Of a stretch of DNA of 64,000 bases, positions 15,921 through 25,264 are shown one piece after another. Under the pieces are notes generated by a model. It was not told the origin of the DNA and did not search any database. It worked only from the letters and a program-made list of their open reading frames with translations. The stretch spans positions 1-64,000 of the forward strand of contig CAZGUX010000103.1 of NCBI GenBank assembly GCA_964529305.1, given 5' to 3'. Source of the stretch: CAZGUX01 sp964529305. Lineage in GTDB: Bacteria; Acidobacteriota; Terriglobia; Bryobacterales; Bryobacteraceae. A program made the translations under genes and the position numbers. Within the stretch, counting starts at the first letter, position 1. Each line of letters begins with the position of its first letter.

Positions 15921-18900
15921 ATGAAGAGAGTCCTCGCTTGCCTCTACTTCCTCATGTCATCTTCCGCGGCAGTGGGCCAAGTGCTGCCTGTAGGAACCGT
16001 GGACGGGACCGTTAAGGACAGCACCGGGGGCGCCCTGGCCGGTATCATCGTCACCCTCAGGAACGTTGATACCAACCAAAGCCGAACCGCGGCGACCAAT
16101 GAAATCGGCTACTTCTTCTTCCCACTAGTCAATCCAGGCCGGTACGAAGTGAACGCGGAGAAGTCCGGTTTCAAGAAAGGAACCCAGGAGACGGTGGTCA
16201 GAACCGGCATTCGCTCGACCGCTGACTTCACGCTGGAAGTTGGCCAAGTCACCGAGCAGGTACAGGTGACCGGTCAGGCGGCCCTTCTGGAAACCTCCAC
16301 GGCTGCCGTCAGCCGGAATGTGGAGCAGCGTACGGTTACGGACATGCCCTTGCTGGCCCGCAACGTTCTAATGCTGGTCAACCTCGCCCCCGGCGTTACG
16401 AACAATAGAGCTACCAATGTGACCACGGGTTTGATCGACACAGACGGGGTTTCCTACACGTCCGCGTCCGGCGCCAACAACCGGACGAACGAGTTCCTGA
16501 TGGACGGGATCCCGAACAACATCTCGGACCGCGTGGCGTATATTCCCGGCGTGGACGCCGTAGAGGAATTCACGGTGCAGACCAACGCACTCGACGCCGA
16601 ATACGGCCATGGCGGCGGAATGTTTGTCAACGTGACCACCAAAGGCGGCACCAACGAGTTCCACGGGAACGTATACGACTTCTTCCGGAACGACAAGTTG
16701 AACGCCAACTCGTTCTTCGGGAACAAGAACAGTAGCCCGCGACCGGTCTTCCGGTTCAATCAGTTTGGCGTGGCGATGGGCGGTCCGGTGGTGATTCCGA
16801 AGGTGTTTAACGGAAAGAACAAGCTGTTCTGGTTTTTCAACTTCGAAAGCCTCCGTCAGCGCACTCCGATCACCTACCGGTTTACTGTCCCCACGGAGTT
16901 GCAGAAGCAGGGAGACTTCAGCCAGACGTACAACGCGGCGGGTGTGCCTTTTCAGATTGCGGACCCGCTCACGACGACCTCGGCTGGACTCCGCCAGCTT
17001 TTCCCCGAGGGTAAGATTCCGGCGGCCCGATTGAACGCCATCGCCCGCAATGTCCTGAACCGGTATCCTGCTCCTACCTCGCTCGGGGACCCATTCACCA
17101 ACGCGAACAACTACTTCAGCCAGGTGCCGCAAGTCTACGACGGCGAAAACTATTCACTGCGAATCGATCCCAACCTTGGGGCGCACCGGTTCTTTGTCCG
17201 CTGGTCGCAGAACCAAGGCTTCCCGGGCAATCCAACACCGTGGGACATCGGCGGCAAAGGAGTGGGAGAACTCGTGGGTAACAATCGCGCGCAGACCTCG
17301 ATCGGCCTCAGCGATGCCTATGTGTTCAACCCGACGACGGTCATTACCGCTCAAGGAGGCTTCACCCGCTGGACCCAACAGGGGACCTATCCGAGTTTCG
17401 ACAAGACCCAGCTTGGCTGGTCGCAGCAGTTCGTCAGCCAGTTCCAGCAGGACATTTTCCCGCGTTTTGACAACTCCGATATCTATTACATCGGAGCGGG
17501 TGAAGGACGATGGTTCGAACACACGAACACGTTCTCGTACAACGTGGGCGTGACAAAGATCGCCGGCGGCCACAATATGAAATGGGGCTTCCAGGGCCAG
17601 GTCAAGCAGAACAACTCCCAGGGCGCGAACCGCCCCGCCGGCCAGTACACCTTCAACCGGGCTTTTACCCAACCCAACGCGTTTCAGCCCGGCAACAATC
17701 TGGGCAACGGCATCGCCAGCATGCTGCTTGGGAACATAGGGTCGGGCTTCAACAGCCTCAACGCGGCCACCGCGACGCAGTCCCCGTTTTACGGTTGGTA
17801 TTTTCAGGACGACTTCAAAGTGACTTCGAAGCTGACGTTGAATCTCGGGTTTCGCTACGACCTGATGCTGGGTACTACCGAGCGCTACAACAAGAACGCG
17901 TTTGGGCTGGATTTCGACGTCGCGAGCCCTATTGAATCGGCCGCCAAGGCGGCGTACGCGGCTAATCCGATCGCCGAACTCTCACCTGCAAACTTCAACG
18001 TGCGGGGCGGACTGATTTTCGCGACGCCGGACAACCGGCGGAACACGATCTCGGACAAGAAGAACTGGCAGCCTCGCATCGGCGTCGCCTACCGCCTGAC
18101 CCCACGGACTGTCCTGCGCGCCGGCGCTGGAATCTTCTACTCCGTATGGTGGCAGCCGTTCGTCAATGTGACCGGGTTCCTCTCGAACACGGATGTTGTC
18201 AGTACCCTTGATGGTGGTCTGACTCCGAATCACACACTCACCGATCCGTTCCCCAACGGCATGACGCCGCCGACGGGCTCCAGCCTTGGGCTTGCGACGT
18301 TCCTTGGGCAATCGCTTTCCCTGTACAAGTATCGCCGTGACAATATCCGCAATAACCGGTGGAGCTTCGGCATCCAGCAAATGCTTACCAGCGATCTACA
18401 GGTGGAGGTCAACTACGTCGGCCAAAGTGCCAGTAATCTGGTCGTATCCTCGGGCTCCGGCGATAGCGGGCGCCAACTCAACAACGTCTCCAACGGCACC
18501 GGTGGCGCATTCGACCAGAAGTACTTCTCCCTGGGCGCGCGGCTCAGCCAGAGGGTTCCCAATCCCTTCCAGGGGCTCATCCCCCAGCCAAGTCCCCTGG
18601 CTGGTCCCACTATTACCGTCGCCCAGTTGTTAAACCCCTATCCCCACTTTCTGAATATCAATCACATTCGTGAAATGGGTGGAACGAGCAACTATCATTC
18701 GCTCCAGGCGAGCGTGAACCAACGACTGAAGCGCGGACTGAGCGTTCAACTCGCATATACGTTTTCCAAGCAACTCGAAAGCTTGCGTTATGTGGAAACG
18801 AGCGACACCTTTACGCCGCAGATGACAGGTCAATTCGACAATCCGCATCGCGTGTCCGCGGGGATCATTTTCGAGGCGCCCTTCGGTGAGGGGCGCTCAT

Positions 18901-19346
18901 ACAAGACCGATGTGAGAGCGTTGGACAAGATCATTGGCGGGTGGCAGTGGAGCGCCCTGTACATCTACCAGACGGGACAGGCCGTCGCGCTGCCCGCGGC
19001 GGTGGCCACAGGCACCAGTCCGGAGCTGGACAATCGCACGATCGACCGTTGGTTCAATGGCGCCTCGATGTCGGTCCTGCCCGCGTTTACTGGACGCTCC
19101 CTTCCATACTACTGGGGCGGACTGCGCTTCCCGGCCATGAATAACTGGGACATGGCGTTCCTCAAGAACACCTATGTTTACCAGGAACGAGTCAAGCTCC
19201 AGTTCCGTCTGGAGATGCTCAATGCGTTCAACCGCGTGTGGTTCGGAGGGCTGAATACCAGCATCCTGAGCCCGACCTACACTCAGTTGACCGGCCAGCA
19301 GAACAATCCGCGCAATATCCAGTTGGGGTTGAAGCTGATCTTCTGA
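15921..19346 (+). CDS. Oar-like TonB-dependent outer-membrane receptor
   Basis: A 1141-residue outer-membrane protein with a signal peptide (MKRVLACLYFLMSSSAAVG). Residues ~24-105 are a carboxypeptidase-regulatory-like domain (VGTVDGTVKDSTGGALAG, VNPGRYEVNAEKSGFKKG). A plug domain follows (NEFLMDGIPNN, VDAVEEFTVQTNALDAEYG, TKGGTNEFHGNVYDFFRN), then a long beta-barrel ending FNRVWFGG...IQLGLKLIF with a terminal phenylalanine, the Omp sorting signal. These receptors are greatly expanded in acidobacteria and are thought to take up large substrates or act in adhesion; the ligand is unknown. The wHTH-TPR gene just upstream is the likely regulator. Confidence 0.93.
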   Translation: MKRVLACLYFLMSSSAAVGQVLPVGTVDGTVKDSTGGALAGIIVTLRNVDTNQSRTAATNEIGYFFFPLVNPGRYEVNAEKSGFKKGTQETVVRTGIRSTADFTLEVGQVTEQVQVTGQAALLETSTAAVSRNVEQRTVTDMPLLARNVLMLVNLAPGVTNNRATNVTTGLIDTDGVSYTSASGANNRTNEFLMDGIPNNISDRVAYIPGVDAVEEFTVQTNALDAEYGHGGGMFVNVTTKGGTNEFHGNVYDFFRNDKLNANSFFGNKNSSPRPVFRFNQFGVAMGGPVVIPKVFNGKNKLFWFFNFESLRQRTPITYRFTVPTELQKQGDFSQTYNAAGVPFQIADPLTTTSAGLRQLFPEGKIPAARLNAIARNVLNRYPAPTSLGDPFTNANNYFSQVPQVYDGENYSLRIDPNLGAHRFFVRWSQNQGFPGNPTPWDIGGKGVGELVGNNRAQTSIGLSDAYVFNPTTVITAQGGFTRWTQQGTYPSFDKTQLGWSQQFVSQFQQDIFPRFDNSDIYYIGAGEGRWFEHTNTFSYNVGVTKIAGGHNMKWGFQGQVKQNNSQGANRPAGQYTFNRAFTQPNAFQPGNNLGNGIASMLLGNIGSGFNSLNAATATQSPFYGWYFQDDFKVTSKLTLNLGFRYDLMLGTTERYNKNAFGLDFDVASPIESAAKAAYAANPIAELSPANFNVRGGLIFATPDNRRNTISDKKNWQPRIGVAYRLTPRTVLRAGAGIFYSVWWQPFVNVTGFLSNTDVVSTLDGGLTPNHTLTDPFPNGMTPPTGSSLGLATFLGQSLSLYKYRRDNIRNNRWSFGIQQMLTSDLQVEVNYVGQSASNLVVSSGSGDSGRQLNNVSNGTGGAFDQKYFSLGARLSQRVPNPFQGLIPQPSPLAGPTITVAQLLNPYPHFLNINHIREMGGTSNYHSLQASVNQRLKRGLSVQLAYTFSKQLESLRYVETSDTFTPQMTGQFDNPHRVSAGIIFEAPFGEGRSYKTDVRALDKIIGGWQWSALYIYQTGQAVALPAAVATGTSPELDNRTIDRWFNGASMSVLPAFTGRSLPYYWGGLRFPAMNNWDMAFLKNTYVYQERVKLQFRLEMLNAFNRVWFGGLNTSILSPTYTQLTGQQNNPRNIQLGLKLIF

Positions 19347-20438
19347 GGGAGTCTTCGGGTGACCGATACTCGGGCCGGCTTCCTCAGGGAAGCGATCGGC
19401 CGTGGCTTGCCGGATTGATTGGGGGCGGCAGTGTTGTTCTGTTGCCGCCTCGCGGCAAGTATCTTATGCAACGCCCCACGAATCGGCCTTGGGCGATGAT
19501 CTTCTTCCTCACCGCACAGAGTACGATCTCGGCGGTGTCGTGCAGGTTTCAGTTTTTGCATCAGTTCATCCTGGGCGAACCGGGGCGGCGAACCGGGGCC
19601 GTCGTTGACCCCGAGTGCCGAACAGAAGTCTGGCACGGTGGCGGGCGGCGGGATGTTACCGGCGGGATAAAAGGGAGCCACTTCCGGCGGAATAAGGGAA
19701 CCAGTGGACGGTGTTTGCGTTGCCAGGTCACACCGCTACCCTCTCAGTCATCCGACCGGCTTCCCGCAGCACGCGAGCCTTCAGGAGAGAGTAAAGCACT
19801 ACAGACCGATACCCTCCAGCGCCGTCAACGAGAACGTGAGCGTCGAATCACCCCGAGCAATAGCGCAGCGATCCATTGGTAGCCGGCTTTGCCGGTTGGA
19901 TCTGTCCTCGCGCCCCAGGCAGGACGGAACGATTCAGCGACGATGAGCAAGAGCACTGACGCTGCAAAGCATTCTGCTGCGGCTTGGCACCATTCCGCAA
20001 GACCGCTACTTTAGAATCTGAATGTAGAGTGCCTACCGCGTCCCCGCCAATGCACTGGCGGTGGTGTCGGTGGCACCGCCTTATCCCGCCGAGAATGGCT
20101 CCACCTCTCGCCGCCGACAACAGCGGGAAGTGCGCACTGCGAGTTTTCCCCATTCAAAAGCCGAACAGGGCGCTGAAACCCACTGGAAATCCGCAAAGCG
20201 GACCGCTTTGCCGGTTTTCTCCCGTCGCGACGCCGGTCACGCAGCCGAACTATGCCTACTCGTTCGAGGAGAATGACCGGCTGCGAACCTCATGCAGCCG
20301 ATCGTGCCATGCGTGGTCGACAATGCCGCCAGCCACGCGGCACATTTCTTCGAGGAAGTTTGACGATCAGCAAGCGATCCAAGTCGCCCCTTGCCGCATT
20401 CTCGGCGCGACCTGGCTGGACCCGGTTCGTCAATAGCG
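19347..20438. other. 1.1-kb region without recognisable genes
   Basis: Several short open frames cross this stretch, but none has a recognisable protein or a good start, so I treat it as non-coding or decayed. It holds three GC-rich palindromes: CCGGC-TTT-GCCGG (19883-19895), CCGCCA/TGGCGG (20044-20061) and GCAAAGCG-GAC-CGCTTTGC (20193-20211). The last is followed by CGGTTTTCT and could work as a plus-strand terminator. The 12-mer GCTTTGCCGGTT occurs twice (19886-19897 and 20205-20216). Confidence 0.5.
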
Positions 20439-22721
20439 TCAATCAATCGATCTGGAAGGTTTCCTTCCCGCTGGTGTCTTCGGGACCACATCTGCGACCA
20501 CCAGTCCAGTCCCGCTCCCATTCCCGGCCGTGGCCTCGAAGCCCAGGTAGTAGCGCCCGGGGGCGATCGTGTCGCCTGCCGTAACGTTCAGGTCATCGTC
20601 CTTGAGAATCGACTTCAGTCCCGCGGGGACGCTCGTCAGCCGGTACGTGACCGACTTTGGCGATGGACCCTCCACTTCGAGCCTTGCACGGCCTCCGGGA
20701 AACTCCTGGCCGATCACCACCCTCATCATCGTCTGGGAGAACGCGCGCAGCGACGAAGCGTTCGCGTCAAACTGGCGGGGATCGAGCATGACCGGCAGGT
20801 GAACCGATGCCCCCTCTCCGTCGTCACCCTGGCAATAGGCGCTGCCGCTGAAGTGCCATTCCCCCTTGGCCGATTTCGCGAAGGGGCGCGCATCGAACTC
20901 GAACGCAAGCCGCTGCCGGCCTGGCGGAAAGCTGCCGGATTGGACCAGATGGACATGTGTTTGACCTTGGATCAGACTTCCGTTCCATGTACACCAACCG
21001 CCTTGTGTGGTGGCCTCCCAGACCGCTTCGAGCGCCGTGTATTTCCCGCCGTGCCCTGGCCTGAGCGGCCGAAGCACTACTTTTTCTTCGCCGAAGTTTG
21101 CGCCGCGATCCCATTGCTCGCGCCGGTACGTGCCGGTAGTCAGCACGGCGTTGGTGGTTTTCACGAAATTTCCAAATGAGTTCCCTTCGGGCCGGTATAA
21201 CTGAATTCGCGTGATCGTATAGGGGCCGTCCTTCAATTGTTCGAATAGTTCCTTTGCTGCAACGGACGCTGTGATCTTCTGCCGGCCCGCCGCCAGCTTC
21301 GCCTGGCCGCTGCCGCCCACGCCTGCGGGATTCGCCCCCAGGACGTCAAAGCGCATTTCGTACTTGCCCGGGCGGACGACGTCAAGCGTAGCAGTCACTT
21401 CCAGCCGGTCCGGCCGGCCGTTTCCGTTGTCGTCGACCACCCGCTCGCTGAGCGAAACGAAGGTCGCCACCACCGGCTCTACCATGACTCCCCCGAACAA
21501 TGTCTCGCTCGAGAACGCCCGGCCCGAGGCCGTAGTGCCGCTCGCCTGCACCCAGATTCGCATCACGCCGTGGTTCTTCGGAAACAGCGCACCCCGATAC
21601 CACCCGTCAGCCGCGCGGGTGAACGAAACCGGTGTCACCACCACTTGCGGAGGCGCGTATTCCTGCGGGCCGTTTCCCGGGTGGGGCAATGGCGCCCGCG
21701 TTTCCACCTTCACGACGAAACGCACAGGACCGGGGACCGCATCGCCCTTCAATCGCACCGCCAACTCGAGCCTGTCGCCTGCAAAGCAACCGTTGGGAAG
21801 CCCGATGGCCTCCATCCGGACCTCGCCGTCGGGGGCCTTTGCCACTTTCTCCGTTCCTTCGGGGGGACCGCTGAGGATGCGCTCCATGGGCAGAACCAGT
21901 GCCTCGGCCTCCATCGCCCTGCCATTGGATTGGATCTGCGCACGGTAGGTTCCCTTTCCGGCAGCGGCGAGGCTGATCACATGATGGCGGCCCTCGCGGG
22001 GCAGCAGCAGGCCGCTAAACCCGAGCAGCGAGCCCGGTGGGTCAAATTCCGATCGCGAGCCCAGCGTTCTCCACTCGAAGTCTCGCCGCTTGGGCGTCTG
22101 TGGGGTCAGGACTTCGCCATTTGGCAGGCTCACCTGCACTCGGGCGTTCTCATCCGTCACCACGATGTCGATCACGGTTCCGCGTTCGTCCCGGCCCAGC
22201 GTCCAGACCAGGTTCTCGGACGGTTTTGAAGGACCGAGGGAAACCGGTCCCAGCCGGTGAATCCCATCGAATCCCTTGAGCAGATAGTTGACCTCGTCCC
22301 GCTCCGACATGAACCAGGCCCCGACCGACGCCGTCTTGGGCAGGGGCCGGGATGCAAACTCGACCGTGTAGTTGCCGTTTGGACCAGGACGCGTGAATCC
22401 AATGACGGTGATTGAGCCTCCATCGGTCGAACCGATCTGGGGCTCGACGGGGCTCGCCGACCAGGTGAATCCGTTCGCCTCGGCCGAGGCGGCGGTGATA
22501 CGGCGGCCATCCGGGGTGACCAGGGAAACGGTCACCAGATCGGTATCCGTCCCGACCCCGAACCGGTCGCCTCGTCCCGGGGGCTGGCGGACTGACACCA
22601 CCAGGCTGCCCCTTGTGGCTCCTTTCAACAGAATGGTATGAACCTCGCCCACGAGATCGCGGGCGTCCTGCGCTTCGCCAGCGACACTCAGACACATGAA
22701 GAGGAAAAGAAAAGGCCGCAT
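20439..22721 (-). CDS. Exported protein of unknown function
   Basis: A 760-residue protein with a signal peptide (MRPFLFLFMCLSVAGEA) and mostly beta-rich sequence. I do not recognise a family. The first 150 residues resemble a von-Willebrand-associated or PPC-like beta-sandwich region (SLVVSVRQPP, GNYTVEFASRP). A calcium-loop-like DDNGNGRPDRLEV segment lies near residue 430. No catalytic motif is visible. It is bounded by non-coding gaps on both sides and has no operon partner. A surface or secreted structural role is a guess only. Confidence 0.6.
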   Translation of the reverse strand: MRPFLFLFMCLSVAGEAQDARDLVGEVHTILLKGATRGSLVVSVRQPPGRGDRFGVGTDTDLVTVSLVTPDGRRITAASAEANGFTWSASPVEPQIGSTDGGSITVIGFTRPGPNGNYTVEFASRPLPKTASVGAWFMSERDEVNYLLKGFDGIHRLGPVSLGPSKPSENLVWTLGRDERGTVIDIVVTDENARVQVSLPNGEVLTPQTPKRRDFEWRTLGSRSEFDPPGSLLGFSGLLLPREGRHHVISLAAAGKGTYRAQIQSNGRAMEAEALVLPMERILSGPPEGTEKVAKAPDGEVRMEAIGLPNGCFAGDRLELAVRLKGDAVPGPVRFVVKVETRAPLPHPGNGPQEYAPPQVVVTPVSFTRAADGWYRGALFPKNHGVMRIWVQASGTTASGRAFSSETLFGGVMVEPVVATFVSLSERVVDDNGNGRPDRLEVTATLDVVRPGKYEMRFDVLGANPAGVGGSGQAKLAAGRQKITASVAAKELFEQLKDGPYTITRIQLYRPEGNSFGNFVKTTNAVLTTGTYRREQWDRGANFGEEKVVLRPLRPGHGGKYTALEAVWEATTQGGWCTWNGSLIQGQTHVHLVQSGSFPPGRQRLAFEFDARPFAKSAKGEWHFSGSAYCQGDDGEGASVHLPVMLDPRQFDANASSLRAFSQTMMRVVIGQEFPGGRARLEVEGPSPKSVTYRLTSVPAGLKSILKDDDLNVTAGDTIAPGRYYLGFEATAGNGSGTGLVVADVVPKTPAGRKPSRSID

Positions 22722-23257
22722 ATCCTAAAATTCGACAGAAATGGTCCAAGGCTGTAGCACAGGTCATCCCCGGGTCCACAAGGGACTCGCGGACCCGTTC
22801 CGACATTTGCCTCTTTCACTTCAAGCACTTAAGAGCGAAGGTCTAGAAATCACCACCGGACCTGTGCAATAATTGAAGAAGAAATCAATCTCTCCCTTAT
22901 CCGCCAAACTTGTGGCGCATTGTTGCGGATAAGGCGAACCCATCCACTAAAACCCCTGTTTTCAACAACTGCTTCGGGTTGTGTTTCGCACATGTGCAAC
23001 AAATGCGCTCTTATCCGCAACACTTATCCGCTTATCCGCAACACATACGCAACAGATTTCGCGGCATGTTACGTTCACGAGGCTTTACGAAAAATCGACA
23101 CCGGATTTTCAACTACTTGGACAGGGTTTCGCCCGGTTGCCGCCTGTACGGCGGGCTACCCTGGGATTGAGGAACGATCCGAACCGCGGCCGGCAGGCTG
23201 CTGGACCGGCGCTCGGCTCGAACCAGAGTGGATAGGCGGTACAATCCGGTTTCGACA
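22722..23257. other. AT-richer intergenic region with five CTTATCCGC copies
   Basis: This 536-nt gap between divergently oriented genes is visibly less GC-rich than its surroundings. CTTATCCGC occurs at 22896-22904, inverted at 22925-22933, and at 23010-23018, 23023-23031 and 23031-23039. Two copies extend to CTTATCCGCAACAC, and the inverted copy extends to CTTATCCGCAAC. An AT-rich run (22868-22890) lies just before the first copy. No gene is recognised in any frame. Confidence 0.6.
23240..23245 (+). promoter_or_regulatory. -10-like box TACAAT
   Basis: TACAAT ends 13 nt before the ATG at 23258, which predicts a 5' leader of about 6 nt. Confidence 0.45.
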
Positions 23258-25264
23258 ATGCGATCTCTTCTTTTCCTGGTAGCGGCCTTCACCCTGAACG
23301 CCCAAACCTACACTCTCGTCGACGTGCAGAAGGTACCCGCGCTCGGAGACTGGCGAGCCGCGCTCGAGACTTTTACTGTCCCTGTGCAGGTTGGCGAAGA
23401 ACGATGTGATGTCCTCGTGGCGGGGGCGGGCATGGGAGGCGTATCTGCCGCGATCACCCTGGCGAAGCTCCAACTCAGCGTCTGCCTGACCGAGGAAACC
23501 GATTGGGTGGGCGGGCAGATGACCGCCGGCGGAGTCTCCGCGCTGGACGAGAACAAGTTCATCGAGATCGCCGGCGGCACGCGCTCCTATTACGACCTGC
23601 GCGAGCGCATCCGCCGCCACTATCGCGAAAAGACCGCCCTGAAACCCGAGTTCGCAGCGTTTCGAGCGCTCAATCCCGGAGCCTGCTATGTCTCCGCGCT
23701 CTGTTTCGAACCGCCCGTAGGCGTTGCCGCGGTGGAGTCCATGCTTCGCGAGCACACCGCCATTCGACTGTTTCCGCGAACCCAGATCGCGCACCTCGAG
23801 GTCGCCGGGGGAAAGATCGTCTCCGCGTTGGCCTATCGCTTCGACACAAAGACCGTCTTGCGGTTCCGGCCGCGGTTTGTTCTGGATGCGACCGAAATGG
23901 GCGACCTGCTGCCGCTGGCAAAGGTTCCCTACGTGACAGGCTCCGAGCCCAAAAGCGAAACCGGCGAACCGCACGCGACGGAGAAGGCCAACCAGGCCTG
24001 CGTGCAGAGTTTCACTTATCCGTTCGTGATCGAGCGGCGGCCGGGCGAGGAGCACCGCATCGCGAAGCCTCCGGGCTACGAGCGCATCCGCGATTCACAG
24101 CCGTTCACCTTCCGCTTCAACTATCCGGTCGAGTACGGGTGGCGCGGTCAGTTCACCTACGCGATGTTTGGCGAAGACCCACCGGTGCCCAACAATATGT
24201 CGCCCCGGCCGGTCTTCCCGTGGAGACGGGTCCTCGCGGCCCGGCAGTTCGCCTCCGGTGTTCCGAACGATGTGGCTTTGATCAACTGGCCGCGCCAGGA
24301 CTATCATTCCGAGTCTGTGCTCGACCGCGAGCCGGCCGACGTCGCCCGCATTCTACAGGCGGCCAAGCAGGTGTCGCTCGCGTTTCTCTTTTGGCTGCAG
24401 AACGACGTCCCTCGAGACGACGGCAAAGGCTCCGGCTACCCGGAATTACGACTGCGCGCGGATATGATGGGCAGCCCCGACGGATTGTCGAAGTATCCCT
24501 ACATCCGCGAGTCGCGGCGTCTCCGCGCCAAAGGCCGAGTGGTCGAGCAGGACATCGTGGCGGACTATCAGCAGGGTCCTCGCTCGCGGTTCTTTCCGGA
24601 TTCCGTCGGCACAGGCTTCTATATGGTGGACATCCATCCCTGCGGCGCCAACGAGCGCGGCCGCATGATGATGCCCAAGCCGTTTCAGATTCCGATGTCC
24701 ACGCTGATCCCGGAAGGAGTCACAAACTTCCTGCCCGCGGGCAAGAACCTCGGCGTTACCCATCTGACCAACGGAGCCTTTCGGCTGCATCCGGTGGAGT
24801 GGAATATCGGCGAAGCCGCGGGAATGGTCGCCGCCCTCGCGCTGAAAACCGGAGGCGCGCTCCCGGCGCACGAACGGGTGCAAGAAGAACTGGCCCGGGC
24901 AGGGGTGCCGCTCTACTGGTTCGACGATCTGGCGCCGTCGCACCCGGCGTTTGCCGCGATCCAGGTGGCGGCGATGCGCGGGTGGTATCCGATCGATCCG
25001 ACGGGTTTGCACGCCTCTCCCGAAGCGCCTCTCACCAGGGCCGAGGCGGCGCGATCGCTGGCGGCGTTCTTTGGTGAAAAGACCGACGATCCCGTGAAAC
25101 TTGCCGTCTCCCGAGGCTGGATGGCGGTGGATCACCGCAACTGGTTCCACCCCGATCTTCCGTTCGCGTGGGCGGACTGCCGCGCGAAACTACCGCCTCC
25201 CGCGGGTCCGCTCCAACCGGGACCGGTTACTCGCGCCGGCTGGGCGCTGCGGCTGGCGCGCTGA
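23258..25264 (+). CDS. Exported FAD-dependent oxidoreductase with SLH-like C-terminus
   Basis: A 668-residue protein starting at the ATG at 23258, which gives a signal peptide (MRSLLFLVAAFTLNAQ). The dinucleotide fold is near residue 50: CDVLVAGAGMGGVSAAITLA, followed by EETDWVGGQMTAGGVS. This matches the FAD_oxidored family (PF12831), which includes proteins once annotated as xanthan lyases. A second FAD-contact stretch is LPAGKNLGVTHLTNGAFRLH near residue 500. The last ~110 residues (AIQVAAMRGWYP, PLTRAEAARSLAAFFG) look like S-layer-homology motifs, which could tether the enzyme to the cell surface. The substrate is unknown. The 3' end overlaps the convergent rmlD-like gene by 38 nt. Confidence 0.82.
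   Translation: MRSLLFLVAAFTLNAQTYTLVDVQKVPALGDWRAALETFTVPVQVGEERCDVLVAGAGMGGVSAAITLAKLQLSVCLTEETDWVGGQMTAGGVSALDENKFIEIAGGTRSYYDLRERIRRHYREKTALKPEFAAFRALNPGACYVSALCFEPPVGVAAVESMLREHTAIRLFPRTQIAHLEVAGGKIVSALAYRFDTKTVLRFRPRFVLDATEMGDLLPLAKVPYVTGSEPKSETGEPHATEKANQACVQSFTYPFVIERRPGEEHRIAKPPGYERIRDSQPFTFRFNYPVEYGWRGQFTYAMFGEDPPVPNNMSPRPVFPWRRVLAARQFASGVPNDVALINWPRQDYHSESVLDREPADVARILQAAKQVSLAFLFWLQNDVPRDDGKGSGYPELRLRADMMGSPDGLSKYPYIRESRRLRAKGRVVEQDIVADYQQGPRSRFFPDSVGTGFYMVDIHPCGANERGRMMMPKPFQIPMSTLIPEGVTNFLPAGKNLGVTHLTNGAFRLHPVEWNIGEAAGMVAALALKTGGALPAHERVQEELARAGVPLYWFDDLAPSHPAFAAIQVAAMRGWYPIDPTGLHASPEAPLTRAEAARSLAAFFGEKTDDPVKLAVSRGWMAVDHRNWFHPDLPFAWADCRAKLPPPAGPLQPGPVTRAGWALRLAR

Noticed and set aside
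19238..19882. Open frame running from the receptor gene into the gap
   Set aside because: It begins inside the receptor in another frame and shows no domain, signal peptide or ribosome-binding site.
22896..23044. CRISPR array
   Set aside because: The repeated units are only 9-14 nt, spacing is irregular and one copy is inverted; no cas gene is near.
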